Shown here in pieces: positions 33,762-42,552 of a stretch of DNA of 64,000 nt (the stretch's first letter is position 1; each line of letters begins with the position of its first letter). The notes beneath the pieces were generated by a model. That model saw nothing but the letters and a program-made list of their open reading frames with translations, did no database searches and had not been told where the DNA came from. The stretch comes from Streptomyces rishiriensis (lineage in GTDB: Bacteria > Actinomycetota > Actinomycetes > Streptomycetales > Streptomycetaceae): positions 1,116,001-1,180,000 of the forward strand of contig NZ_JAUSWV010000002.1 in the NCBI RefSeq assembly GCF_030815485.1. The letters run 5' to 3'. A program made the translations under genes and the position numbers.

Positions 33762-35564
33762 TCATCTTGTCGGCTCCAGGCGGGCGTCCCGTCGCACCAG
33801 CGCCGCGTACCGCCCGTTCCGCTCCAACAGCTCCTCGTGCGTGCCCCGTTCGGCCACCTGGCCGGAGTCGAGGACCACGATCTGGTCGGCACCCCGAATG
33901 GTGGACAGCCGGTGGGCGATGGTGAGCGTGGTGCGGTTGGCCGACAAGGCGTCGATGGCCTGCTGGACGGCCTGTTCCGTGCCGGTGTCGAGGGCGCTGG
34001 TCGCCTCGTCGAGGATCAGTACCGGCGGGTCGCGCAGGATGGTGCGGGCGATGGCCAGCCGCTGCTTCTCACCACCGGAGAACCGGTGGCCGCGCTCGCC
34101 GACCACCGTGTCGTAGCCGTCGGACAGGGCGGCGATGTGGTCGTGGATCTGCGCCGCCCGCGCGGCCGCGTACAGCTCCTCGTCGGTGGCGTCCGGCTTG
34201 GCGAAGCGCAGGTTGTCGGCGACCGTGGCGTGGAAGAGGTACGTCTCCTGCGAGACGACGCCGACCGCGCGCGCGAGGGTGTCGAAGTCGAGATCCCGGA
34301 CGTCGACGCCATCCAGGGTGACCCGGCCGCCCGTCACGTCGTAGAGGCGCGGCACCAGGTAGCCCAGCGTGGACTTGCCGGCGCCGGTCGGGCCGACCAC
34401 CGCGAGGCTGCCGCCGGCCGGGACGTCGATGTCGATGCCGTCCAGGACGGGACCGCCCTTGTCGTCGTACCGGAAGGCGACGCTCTCGAAGCGGACCTCG
34501 CCCTTGATCCGGTCGAGACGGATCGCGTCGTCCCGCTCGGTGATGTCGACGGGCAGGTCGAGGTACTCGAAGATGCGCTGGAAGAGGGCGAGGGAGGCCT
34601 GGATCTGCACACCGGTCGACAGGAGGCTGACGGCCGGGCGGAACAGCCCCTGCTGGAGCGAGACGAAGGCGACGATCGTGCCGAGGGAGACGTCGGGGCC
34701 GCCCAACTGGAGGGCCACGCCCGCGGTCCAGTAGATGAACGCCGGCATGGCGGACATGACGATCCCGATCACGGCCATCCGCCAGCGTCCGGCCATGTTC
34801 GACCGCACCTCGAGGTCGACCAACTGCTCGGACTCGTCGGCGAAGGACCGCGTGAGGGAGTCGGAGCGGCCCATCGTGCGGCCGAGCAGGATGCCGCTGA
34901 CCGACAGCGACTCGGTGACCGTGGCGGCCATCGCGGCCATCTGCTTCTGACGCTGGGTGGTGATCTTCTTGCGTTCGTTGCCCACGCGGCGGCTGATCCA
35001 GACGAACACCGGCAGCAGGAGCAGCGAGACGACGGTCAGCCGCCAGTCGAGGGCGACCATCGCGATGATGGTGGCGACCACGCTGGTGAAGTTGGAGACC
35101 AGCGAGGTGGCGGTGGAGGTGACGGTGGCCTGCATCCCGCCGATGTCGTTGGCGATGCGGGACTGCACCTCGCCGGTGCGTGTGCGCGTGAAGAAGGCGA
35201 GAGACATCCGCTGGAGGCGGTCGTAGACGGCCGTCCGCAGGTCGTGCATGACGCGCTGGCCGACGGTCGTGGAGATCAGGGTCTGCAGGACGCCGAAGAC
35301 ACCGCTCAGGACGGCGCTGAGGATCATGCCGAGGGCGAGGAGGCTCAGCAGGCCGGTGCGCCCCTCGGGAATGGCGACGTCCAGCGTCTCCTTCAAGAGG
35401 AACGGGGTGGCGACGGCGACCAGCGAGGCGGCGGCGACCAGCACGCCGACGACCGCGAGCCGGGCACGGTAGGGCTTGAAGAGGGTCAGGATGCGGCGTA
35501 CCTGTCGGGGCTGTTCGGACGAGGCGCCGGGCGAGGGGGTCCAGTCGATGTGATCGCGGGGCAT
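33762..35564 (-). CDS. ABC exporter, fused membrane and ATPase domains
   Basis: A 600-residue half-transporter: six membrane helices, then one ATPase with Walker A GPTGAGKST, signature FSGGEKQRLAIAR, Walker B VLILDEATSALD and H-loop AHRLST all intact. It should work as a homodimer exporting drugs or lipids. I take the ATG at 35564 (MPRDHIDW). The more distal ATG at 35612 lies inside the palindromic operator shared with the MarR gene and would be part of the promoter. It is divergent from marR, so MarR-type control of this pump is likely. The substrate is unknown. Confidence 0.92.
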   Translation of the reverse strand: MPRDHIDWTPSPGASSEQPRQVRRILTLFKPYRARLAVVGVLVAAASLVAVATPFLLKETLDVAIPEGRTGLLSLLALGMILSAVLSGVFGVLQTLISTTVGQRVMHDLRTAVYDRLQRMSLAFFTRTRTGEVQSRIANDIGGMQATVTSTATSLVSNFTSVVATIIAMVALDWRLTVVSLLLLPVFVWISRRVGNERKKITTQRQKQMAAMAATVTESLSVSGILLGRTMGRSDSLTRSFADESEQLVDLEVRSNMAGRWRMAVIGIVMSAMPAFIYWTAGVALQLGGPDVSLGTIVAFVSLQQGLFRPAVSLLSTGVQIQASLALFQRIFEYLDLPVDITERDDAIRLDRIKGEVRFESVAFRYDDKGGPVLDGIDIDVPAGGSLAVVGPTGAGKSTLGYLVPRLYDVTGGRVTLDGVDVRDLDFDTLARAVGVVSQETYLFHATVADNLRFAKPDATDEELYAAARAAQIHDHIAALSDGYDTVVGERGHRFSGGEKQRLAIARTILRDPPVLILDEATSALDTGTEQAVQQAIDALSANRTTLTIAHRLSTIRGADQIVVLDSGQVAERGTHEELLERNGRYAALVRRDARLEPTR

Positions 35565-35608
35565 GGCTCCTACGGAGGGTGAGACGGGGAGGACTGACGG
35601 AGCATAGC

Positions 35609-35633
35609 TCATTGTTACCTATACTCACAATGA
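35609..35633. promoter_or_regulatory. MarR-type operator TCATTGT-N11-ACAATGA
   Basis: Perfect 7-base arms (35609-35615 and 35627-35633) sit between the divergent ABC exporter and marR genes. On the plus strand the spacer contains TATACT (35620-35625), a good -10 box 32 bases before the marR ATG. On the minus strand TTGTGA and TATGCT 18 bases apart could be the exporter promoter. One site overlapping both promoters suggests joint control by the MarR protein. Confidence 0.65.
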
Positions 35634-35657
35634 ACGGCGTCCTGATATTGTTCCCGT

Positions 35658-36185
35658 ATGACCACCCCCGATTCCGACAGTCTGCTCGCCGAGCAGCTGC
35701 TGCGGCTCACGCGCCGGGTGCACCGCATCCAGAAGCACCACCTGGAGCGGAGCGGGCTCGGCGTCACCCCGGCCCAGGCCCGGTTGCTGCGCACACTGGC
35801 GCACTGCGACTCGCCGCCGCGCATGGCCGACCTCGCCGAGCGGCTCGAGGTGGTGCCCCGGGCCGTCACGACGCTGGTGGACGGGCTGGAGGGGAGCGGC
35901 AAGGTGCGTCGGGTGCCGGACCCCACCAACCGGCGTGTGATCCGGATCGAGCTCACGGAGGACGGCCGCGGGGCCCTGCGGCAGCTGAGGGGCGCACGGA
36001 TGTCCGCTGCGGAGGAGATCCTCGATCCGCTGACGGAGCTCGAGCGTCAGGTGCTGAGCGGGTTGCTGGACGCGTTGGTGGACGGGCCACCGGACCGGAC
36101 GCCGAAGCAGGGACAGGGACCGGGACAAGGACCGGGGCACGAACACGGACACGACCACGGACCGCGGCAGGGGCGCAACTGCTGA
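35658..36185 (+). CDS. MarR-family transcriptional regulator
   Basis: The 175-residue winged-helix regulator has LGVTPAQARLLRTLAHC, MADLAERLEVVPRAVTTLVD (recognition helix), GLEGSGKVRRVPDPTNRRVI (wing) and a C-terminal dimer helix. Its last ~30 residues are an unusual Gly/Pro/Gln and His-rich tail (PGHEHGHDHGPRQGRNC) that could bind a metal ion. Divergence from an ABC exporter with a shared palindrome is the classic layout of a MarR repressor of a drug pump; ligand binding would release the pump gene. The tail is not typical of the family. Confidence 0.9.
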   Translation: MTTPDSDSLLAEQLLRLTRRVHRIQKHHLERSGLGVTPAQARLLRTLAHCDSPPRMADLAERLEVVPRAVTTLVDGLEGSGKVRRVPDPTNRRVIRIELTEDGRGALRQLRGARMSAAEEILDPLTELERQVLSGLLDALVDGPPDRTPKQGQGPGQGPGHEHGHDHGPRQGRNC

Positions 36186-36197
36186 ATCTCGCGGAAC

Positions 36198-36243
36198 CGG
36201 CCGTGGCCGCCCCTCCGTACCACTGGAGGGGTGGCCACGGCCG
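36198..36243. terminator. Bidirectional hairpin between marR and the dicarboxylate symporter
   Basis: Nineteen-base arms (36198-36216 and 36225-36243) with a single mismatch and an 8-base loop. It lies between converging stop codons. Confidence 0.88.
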
Positions 36244-36262
36244 TTGCGTCGGCGCCGTGCGT

Positions 36263-37720
36263 TCAACTGCTCTCGGGCACGGCCTCCTTGGCGGGTCCGG
36301 CGGAGACGACCACCGGTGTCCCTGCCTCCGCTTCGAGGCTCCTCGCACCGTCCGGGCGCCCGACACCGTCGGGTCGCCCGGATCCCTCCGGCTTCGCGGC
36401 GTCGTCCGGCTCCTCGTCCGGCATCACGACGACTTCTCCGTCCAGGACCTTCCTGGCCCGCTCCAGGTCGAGCGCGCCCTCCCAGCGTGAGACGGCGAAG
36501 ACGGCCACGCAGTTGCCGAGGAGGTTCGTGACGACGCGCATCGAGTCCATGATGCGGTCCACGCCCAGCAGCAGGGCGACGGCTCCGGCGGGGATGGCTC
36601 CCAGCGAGGAGGCGGTCGCGGACAGGGCGAGGAAGGCCGAGCCGGGAATGCCGGCCATGCCCTTGCTGGTGAGCATGAGGACCAGGACCACGGTGATCTG
36701 CTGGCCCAGGCCGAGGTCGACGCCCACCGCCTGGGCGATGAACAGTGTGCCGATGGACAGGTAGAGCGAGGCGCCGTCGAGGTTGAAGGAGTAGCCGGTG
36801 GGCAGCACCAGGCCCACGGCGTCGTCGCGGGCGCCGGCCCTGCGCAGCTTCTGCATCACCCGCGGCATGACGGACTCGGTGGAGGCGGTGCCGAGCGCGA
36901 GGAGCATCTCCTCGCGGATGTACCGCAGGAACTTCCACAGGCTCAGCCCGGTGACCAGCCGCAGGGCGACGGCGAGCAGCGTGACGAACAGGGCGGCGGC
37001 CGCGTAGCACAGAACGATCAGCTTGCCGTAGGTCTCGATGACGCCCAGACCGTAGTTGCCGATCAGGACGGCCATCGCCCCGAACACGGCGATCGGCGCG
37101 AGCCGCATGACGAAGCCGACGATCGCGAAGATGATCTCCTGGGCCTGCTCGACGGCCGGCAGGACCTTCGGCGCCTTGCTGTGGCCGAGGTGCAGCAGCG
37201 CGGCCCCGACCAGACAGGCCAGAACGAGCACCTGGAGCAGGGAGTTCTCCGCGAAGGCGCCGACGAAACTGGTGGGCAGCGCGTTCATGACGAACTCGGT
37301 CGTCGAAGGAAGCGAACCGCCGCCCGTCTTCGCGTCCACCGCCGAGGTGTCGAGCGTGGACGGGTCGACGTTCATCCCCGAGCCGGGCTGGACGATGTTG
37401 GCGGCGAGCAGCCCGATGACCAGGGCGAGCGTACTGGCGACCTCGAACCAGATCAGGGCCTTGAGCCCGATCCGGCCGAAGGCCTTCAGGTCACCGGCCT
37501 TGGCGATGCCGACGACGACCACACAGAAGACCAGGGGCGAGATGATCGTCTTGATGAGGCGGGTGAAACCGTCACCGAGCGGCTGGAGATCCGTGGCCAC
37601 GTCGGGCCACAGTTTTCCGACGACGACGCCGAGGACGAGCGCGCAGGCGACCTGCGCGAAGAGTGAGGTACGCAGTATGCGTGCGACGCGTCGCGGCAGG
37701 GACGGGACGGACGGCGGCAC
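36263..37720 (-). CDS. Dicarboxylate/cation symporter (DAACS family, DctA-like)
   Basis: A 485-residue membrane protein of the glutamate/dicarboxylate symporter family. The re-entrant loop motif ALGTASTESVMPRVMQKL, the LPTGYSFNLDGASLYLSIG stretch and the MLTSKGMAGIPGSAFLALSA helix are intact; these carry the sodium or proton and substrate contacts. It imports C4-dicarboxylates or acidic amino acids. The last ~60 residues are a charged, repeat-like cytoplasmic tail (SGRPDGVGRPDGARSLEAEA). I favour the GTG at 37720, five bases after AAGGAG; a GTG six bases earlier overlaps that site. It is a single gene, ended by the shared hairpin. Confidence 0.9.
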   Translation of the reverse strand: MPPSVPSLPRRVARILRTSLFAQVACALVLGVVVGKLWPDVATDLQPLGDGFTRLIKTIISPLVFCVVVVGIAKAGDLKAFGRIGLKALIWFEVASTLALVIGLLAANIVQPGSGMNVDPSTLDTSAVDAKTGGGSLPSTTEFVMNALPTSFVGAFAENSLLQVLVLACLVGAALLHLGHSKAPKVLPAVEQAQEIIFAIVGFVMRLAPIAVFGAMAVLIGNYGLGVIETYGKLIVLCYAAAALFVTLLAVALRLVTGLSLWKFLRYIREEMLLALGTASTESVMPRVMQKLRRAGARDDAVGLVLPTGYSFNLDGASLYLSIGTLFIAQAVGVDLGLGQQITVVLVLMLTSKGMAGIPGSAFLALSATASSLGAIPAGAVALLLGVDRIMDSMRVVTNLLGNCVAVFAVSRWEGALDLERARKVLDGEVVVMPDEEPDDAAKPEGSGRPDGVGRPDGARSLEAEAGTPVVVSAGPAKEAVPESS

Positions 37721-37783
37721 GGGCACTCCTTGGGGGATGACGGCACGCGGAAGTCCGCAGGGACGGACTGGACTTCTGCGATG

Positions 37784-37799
37784 CGGAAAGCGGTTTCCG
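37784..37799 (-). promoter_or_regulatory. Short palindrome CGGAAA-GCGG-TTTCCG upstream of the symporter
   Basis: Perfect 6-base arms with a 4-base spacer lie 64 bases before the symporter start. It could be an operator; it is short and unsupported by a neighbouring regulator. Confidence 0.25.
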
Positions 37800-37897
37800 T
37801 GACGATCACTGTGGAGGTGCCGCTGATCGCGCAGGAGACCTGTGCGTTTCCTCCGTGTAAATCCCGCCCAGGAGTGACGCGTCGCACGCGTTCCGGC

Positions 37898-39643
37898 TCA
37901 GCAGCCTCGCTGATCCTCGGTCAGCACCCCCTGCACCGTGGCCAGGCGTCGGTCGTGGCAGCCGTCCGAGCCGTACAGCCGGTAGTGCTCGCCCGTCCTG
38001 CCGACGGCGTGGCGCTGGTCCCGGGGCACGCCGACGGTGAAGGTGGCGTCTCCCGTGTACGTGTCGTCGAGCCGTGACCACGACGCGCGTCGGCCGCTGC
38101 GCATCGTCACGGAGTCGGCCCGGTCGCCGAGGGTCAGCACCGTGCGGAGCCGGTCGTCCGCGCCGAGGGTGGTGGTGCCCTCCATCGTGTAGGTCCGATG
38201 GGTGCGTGTCGTACGAGCCGGTCCGCGGCCGTAGACCGTGACCGACTCGTCGTCGGACCAGGAGGCGTCGAGGCCGTCCACGGTCTCGCCGTCGGTCCAG
38301 CGGTGCGCGGAGGTGTTCGCGACGGCGCGGTTCACGGTGGTCCGCACGCGACCGTGCGAGGTGTCGAGGTATCCGGTGACGGTCAGGCGGTGCCCGCCCT
38401 CGGTGTCGACGCGGTGCTCCGTGCCGGGCGTGTAGGTGGTGGAGTCGGTGAGCTCACCCGCGTCGTGCGTGAGGAGTCCTCCGCCGACGACGGTCTTCCC
38501 CGGGTCCTGCCAGACAAGCACGTTGACGGGTGTGCTCCAGCCGCTCTGCCCCTCGGACACCCCGACGACGGACACCTCCACGCGGTGCGGACGCCCGTCG
38601 TTGAGTAGCCCGGCGAAGGGGGTCAGGTCATATTCGATCGGCTTGACGTCGAAGGCCCGGGGGCCCGGAATCACGTACCAGAGGAAGGGGTTGGACCAGC
38701 CGCCGGTCCAGACGGTCGGGAAGGGGGCGGCGATTCCGGCCAGTTTCCCGTCGACCCCGACCTGCACCTCCCGATAGGGCCCGCCGTCCGACCGGCAGGA
38801 GTAGGGAGCGGCGGCGGGCACGGTCAGATACCAGTACTCCTCGCATCCGCCGCCGGAGCCGGTGGCGTACACCTCGGCGACGATGCGCTCGCTGTTGCGC
38901 GGCGTGGTGAGGGTCGTGCCGCCGGGACCGTCGGCCAGGGTGAGGACGCGGTCGGGCACGGTGGCCGTGGTGGCGGTGGCGGCCGTTCCGCCCTCGAAGA
39001 AGGTGAGGGTCACCTTGACGTCGATCACGCCCGTATAGGTGTCGTCGACGACGTTCCCGATGAGCATCTCCACGTCCCGCGCGGAGCGGAACGTGTCGGT
39101 GTAGCGGGTGACGTCCTTCTCGACGGTCCACTCGATCCCGTCGGGCGACGGCTCGGGCGTCGACGTACGGAAGATCTCCACCCCGCCGACGTGCAGATAA
39201 CCGAGCCGGTCGAACTGCCGCCCCCGGACCTTGCCGTCGAGGCGCAGCACCACCTTGCTCCAGCGGTCGCCGCAGCCGACCGGCGGTGTGTACGCGCCCC
39301 GGTACGGCGTGAAGTCGCGGAACCGCACCTCCGCGAGGACGACCCGGCAGCTCTTGGCATGGGGTCCGGTCACCGGCGGGGCGGCGGTGAGGGGGTCGTG
39401 CCAGTCGGTGCCGAACTCGGCGGGAACCTCGACGGGCACGGACGGCGAAGAAGACGGCACCCCTGCCGCCGCGGACGACGGCGACTCGGAGGGGGACGAG
39501 GCAGACGACGAGACCGAAGAGAACGAAGAGAACGAAGAAGATGCAGACGCGGAGGCGTCCGCGCGCGCCGTGCCGCCCCCCAGGACGGTGCTCGCCAGGA
39601 GGATCGCTCCGGTGAGCATGGACATGATGATCCGGCTTCTCAT
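37898..39643 (-). CDS. Secreted peptide-N4-asparagine amidase A (PNGase A)-like protein
   Basis: The 581-residue precursor has a signal peptide (MRSRIIMSMLTGAILLASTV, cleavage near ARADA). A ~40-residue Ser/Ala linker follows, encoded by short GAA-type repeats at 39515-39545. The PNGase A core is marked by VVLRLDGKVRGRQFDRLGYL, HVGGVEIFRTSTPEP and GIEWTVEKDVTRYTDTF, matching the plant and fungal enzyme family. PNGase A removes N-glycans from glycopeptides, including core-fucosylated ones. Streptomyces do not make plant-type N-glycans, so the substrate is likely plant, fungal or insect glycoprotein. It appears to be a single-gene unit. Confidence 0.78.
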   Translation of the reverse strand: MRSRIIMSMLTGAILLASTVLGGGTARADASASASSSFSSFSSVSSSASSPSESPSSAAAGVPSSSPSVPVEVPAEFGTDWHDPLTAAPPVTGPHAKSCRVVLAEVRFRDFTPYRGAYTPPVGCGDRWSKVVLRLDGKVRGRQFDRLGYLHVGGVEIFRTSTPEPSPDGIEWTVEKDVTRYTDTFRSARDVEMLIGNVVDDTYTGVIDVKVTLTFFEGGTAATATTATVPDRVLTLADGPGGTTLTTPRNSERIVAEVYATGSGGGCEEYWYLTVPAAAPYSCRSDGGPYREVQVGVDGKLAGIAAPFPTVWTGGWSNPFLWYVIPGPRAFDVKPIEYDLTPFAGLLNDGRPHRVEVSVVGVSEGQSGWSTPVNVLVWQDPGKTVVGGGLLTHDAGELTDSTTYTPGTEHRVDTEGGHRLTVTGYLDTSHGRVRTTVNRAVANTSAHRWTDGETVDGLDASWSDDESVTVYGRGPARTTRTHRTYTMEGTTTLGADDRLRTVLTLGDRADSVTMRSGRRASWSRLDDTYTGDATFTVGVPRDQRHAVGRTGEHYRLYGSDGCHDRRLATVQGVLTEDQRGC

Positions 39644-39700
39644 GGCCGGTGTTCTACGGGGAGTCGGCCGCTCCCCGCAATGAGGCCTCGGGCGCGGGGG

Positions 39701-40445
39701 CTACGCCTTCAGCGCGGCCCTGTCCCCCATGACCACCACGGGATGCCGGTCCGGGTCGAGGGTGCGCAGCAGGTGTTCCATCGCCGCCTTGGGCAGGCTG
39801 ACGCAGGCCGACGTACCGCTGCCGTGGTCCATGTGCAGCCAGATCCCACCCCCCCTTCCCCTCGCCCTCGGGCCGCGCCGGGTCGTCCGGCGGGACACCC
39901 TTGACGCGGTTGTAGTCGATGGCGATGACGTAGTCGAAGTCGTGCCAGTGCGACCTCGCCCACCAGCGCGGTGCCGCGAAGGAGGCGGACCGGGTGTACG
40001 GCAGCCTGGTACCGGGATCGGCCAGGACACCGCCCGCGTCGGTGAGCGTGAACACGCCGATGGGGCTTCGGTCGTCGCCGGCGTGGTGGTCGGCGGTCCA
40101 GCCCTTCTTGCCGTTGTGCCCCTGCCAGCTCCCCACCCGCTCCCAGGCACGTCCCCTTCTGGCGTAGAGCACGACGGTGGCGTCCGCGGAGTCCTTCCCG
40201 TCGCCGTACACCGCCACAAGTTGGCGTGAAACAGCGGGGATCCGCCGTTGCCACCGGTCACCGACACCGGGGACACCGGTCGTCGCGGCCGGGCCCGACG
40301 AATTGGCGCGTCTCCCGGCGCCCGCTCCCGACGTACCGTCACTCCCCTCGCCCACGGCCCCACCACCGCACGCGGACAGGACGGCGAGCAGGAGGCCACA
40401 GATCAGCGGCCGGACTCCCGCCCGCCGCACACAGCCAGGTCGCAT
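39701..40445 (-). pseudogene. L,D-transpeptidase (YkuD)-like lipoprotein, frame broken in a G7 tract
   Basis: The frame starting at 40445 encodes a lipoprotein signal (LLLAVLSACGG) and a YkuD-like domain: DRSPIGVFTLTDA, then SHWHDFDYVIAIDY. The conserved C-terminal half, including GIWLHMDHGSGTSACVSLPK with the catalytic histidine and SxC cysteine, is only found in another frame ending at 39701. The switch falls at a run of seven G on the coding strand (plus-strand C7, 39849-39855); six G would restore one open frame of about 248 codons. As read, the ribosome continues to 39654 in the wrong frame and loses the catalytic cysteine. It is a real mutation, a phase-variable tract or a sequencing error. 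Family role: peptidoglycan 3-3 cross-linking or related transfer. Confidence 0.8.
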
Positions 40446-40615
40446 CGGCCCATGCTCGCACCACCTTCCGGGCGTCAGCGCCGTCTTCCGGACATCCGGC
40501 CCGTGTCGGACAGCTGCCGAATCCGGCCGCCGCCAAGGAAAACCGGTTGATATGGACCACGCTGCGGCGCGAACCTTGCACGGTTTGCTGCCGCTCCGCG
40601 CGGACCTTCTTGTTC

Positions 40616-40680
40616 GCCCCACACCCCTCCCCTCCCCTCCCCTTCCCCCTCACCCTCCCCCGTCTTCTCCCCCTACCCCT
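40616..40680. other. Polypyrimidine tract with G-quadruplex potential on the minus strand
   Basis: About 65 bases of almost pure C/T include eight or more runs of three to five C. The complementary strand has many closely spaced G runs, enough for several alternative quadruplexes. The tract ends 22 bases before the ABC transporter ATG, so it is in the leader or promoter of that operon. Confidence 0.75.
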
Positions 40681-40701
40681 GACTCGAGCCACTGGGACGT
40701 C

Positions 40702-42552
40702 ATGCAGATCCAAGACCTTCCGTACCCCGACCCGGGCGTGCCGGACGCACGCTCGGGAGCCCGCTTCCTGTGGTGGCTCGGCCGGAACCAGCTGGGCGGC
40801 CAGCTCAAGGCCCTGGCGTGGGGCCTGCTGCACTTCGTGGCCGTCTCGGCGCAGCCGTTCTGCGTCGGGTTCGCCATCGAGGCCGTCGTGGACCGTTCCG
40901 GTACCCGGCTCGCCGTCACCGGCGGCGTGATGGCCCTGTGCGGTGCAGCCACCGCTGTCGGGGACACCTTCCTGCATCGCGCCGCCGTCACCAACTGGAT
41001 CACCGCCGCTGCCCGGGTGCAGCAGTTGCTCGCCCGCAAGGCCTCGCACCTCGGCTCGGCACTGACCCGGCGGGTCGCCGCCGGTGAGGTCGTGGCCGTC
41101 TCCACGGGTGACGTCGAGAAGATCGGCTGGTTCGTGGAGGCCGTCTCCCGCTTCACCGCCGCGGCCGTCACGGTCCTGCTGGTCTGCGTCGGCCTGGTCG
41201 TCTACCAGCCGGCGCTCGGCGTGGTGGTCGCCGTGGGTCTGCCCGTTCTCGCGGTCGCGGTACTGCCCCTGCTGCCCGCGGCGACGCGACGGGCCGACGT
41301 CCAGCGCGAGAAGGCCGGCCGCGCCACCGAACTCGCCTCGGACACCGTGGCGGGACTGCGGGTGCTGCGCGGGATCGGCGGCGAGGAACTGTTCCTCGAC
41401 CGCTACCGCAGCGCCTCGCAGGAGGTCCGCCGCGCGGCCGTGCGCAGCGCCCGCATGTGGTCGCTGATCAGCGCCATCCAGGTGCTGCTGCCCGGGCTGC
41501 TGCTGATCACCGTCGTCTGCTACGGCGTCCACCTGGCCCGCGAGGGCCGTATCACCGTCGGTGAACTGGTCACGGTCTACAGCTCCGTCATGGTGCTGGC
41601 CTATCCCCTCAGGCACTTCGAGGAGATCGCGATGGCCTACTCCTTCTCACGCCCGTCGTCCGCACGCGCCGCCCGAGTGCTCGCCCTGGAGCGGGCCACC
41701 GACATCGGCGGCTCGCGCGCGGCCGACGCTCCCTCGGGCGACCTGTACGACCCCGCCACCAAACTGCTCGCCCCGGCGGCCCGGCTCACCGCCGTGGTCT
41801 GCGGCGACCCGGACGCGGCCGGACGTCTGGCGGAGCGGCTGGGCGGGCACCCCCCGGAGGACAGCCCTTCCGTCCTGCTCGGCGGGGTTCCCCTGAACGA
41901 ACTGCCGCTGGAGTCCGCGCGCACCTCGGTCCTCGTCCAGGACAAGGACCCGGTGCTGCTGTCCGGTTCCCTGCGCGACCTGCTCGACGTGCCCGCCTCG
42001 GGTGCGGTCGACGCGGCAGCGGCGCTGGCCGCCGCCCAGTGCGGGGACGTCCTCGACGCACTCGTACAGGGTTCGCTGGACGCCGACGACCCGATGGACG
42101 CCCGGATCACCGAACGCGGCCGGTCCCTCTCCGGCGGCCAGCGGCAACGCCTCGCGCTGGCCCGCTCCCTGTACACGGACCCCGAGGTCCTCGTCCTGGA
42201 CGAGCCCACCTCCGCCGTGGACTCGCACACCGAGGCTCGGATCGCCGAGGCTCTGCGTGAACTGCGGGCCGGGCGCACGACGGTGGTGTTCACCTCGTCC
42301 CCCCTGCTGCTGGACCGCGCAGACCGGGTCGTGCTCGTGCACGAGGGCGAGGCCGTCGCGGTGGGCGTGCACCGCGAACTGCTGCACTCCGAGCCCAGGT
42401 ACCGGGCCGTGGTGACCAGGGAAACCGATGAGGAAGCCACGCCGGCAGAGCCCTTCGAGGACGAACGGGCGCCCCTGCGCGGCGTGTTGGAGGGCCTGGA
42501 AGACGACCGGCTCGAAGAGATCGAACGCGAAGAGATCGAGGAGACCGCATGA
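40702..42552 (+). CDS. ABC transporter half with degenerate Walker A (heterodimer partner 1)
   Basis: A 616-residue fused transporter: membrane domain, then ATPase. The Walker A position reads VVCGDPDAAGRLAERLG, with no GKS/T, and the H-loop histidine is replaced (VVFTSSPLLLDRAD). The signature LSGGQRQRLALARSLY, Q-loop and Walker B VLVLDEPTSAVD are intact. Such a domain cannot hydrolyse ATP alone, but can complete the active site of a partner. The next gene, overlapping by ATGA, is that partner. The C-terminus has an acidic extension (LEGLEDDRLEEIEREEIEE). The ATG at 40702 is the first after the polypyrimidine tract; its ribosome site (GGGA) is weak. The substrate is unknown. Confidence 0.9.
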   Translation: MQIQDLPYPDPGVPDARSGARFLWWLGRNQLGGQLKALAWGLLHFVAVSAQPFCVGFAIEAVVDRSGTRLAVTGGVMALCGAATAVGDTFLHRAAVTNWITAAARVQQLLARKASHLGSALTRRVAAGEVVAVSTGDVEKIGWFVEAVSRFTAAAVTVLLVCVGLVVYQPALGVVVAVGLPVLAVAVLPLLPAATRRADVQREKAGRATELASDTVAGLRVLRGIGGEELFLDRYRSASQEVRRAAVRSARMWSLISAIQVLLPGLLLITVVCYGVHLAREGRITVGELVTVYSSVMVLAYPLRHFEEIAMAYSFSRPSSARAARVLALERATDIGGSRAADAPSGDLYDPATKLLAPAARLTAVVCGDPDAAGRLAERLGGHPPEDSPSVLLGGVPLNELPLESARTSVLVQDKDPVLLSGSLRDLLDVPASGAVDAAAALAAAQCGDVLDALVQGSLDADDPMDARITERGRSLSGGQRQRLALARSLYTDPEVLVLDEPTSAVDSHTEARIAEALRELRAGRTTVVFTSSPLLLDRADRVVLVHEGEAVAVGVHRELLHSEPRYRAVVTRETDEEATPAEPFEDERAPLRGVLEGLEDDRLEEIEREEIEETA

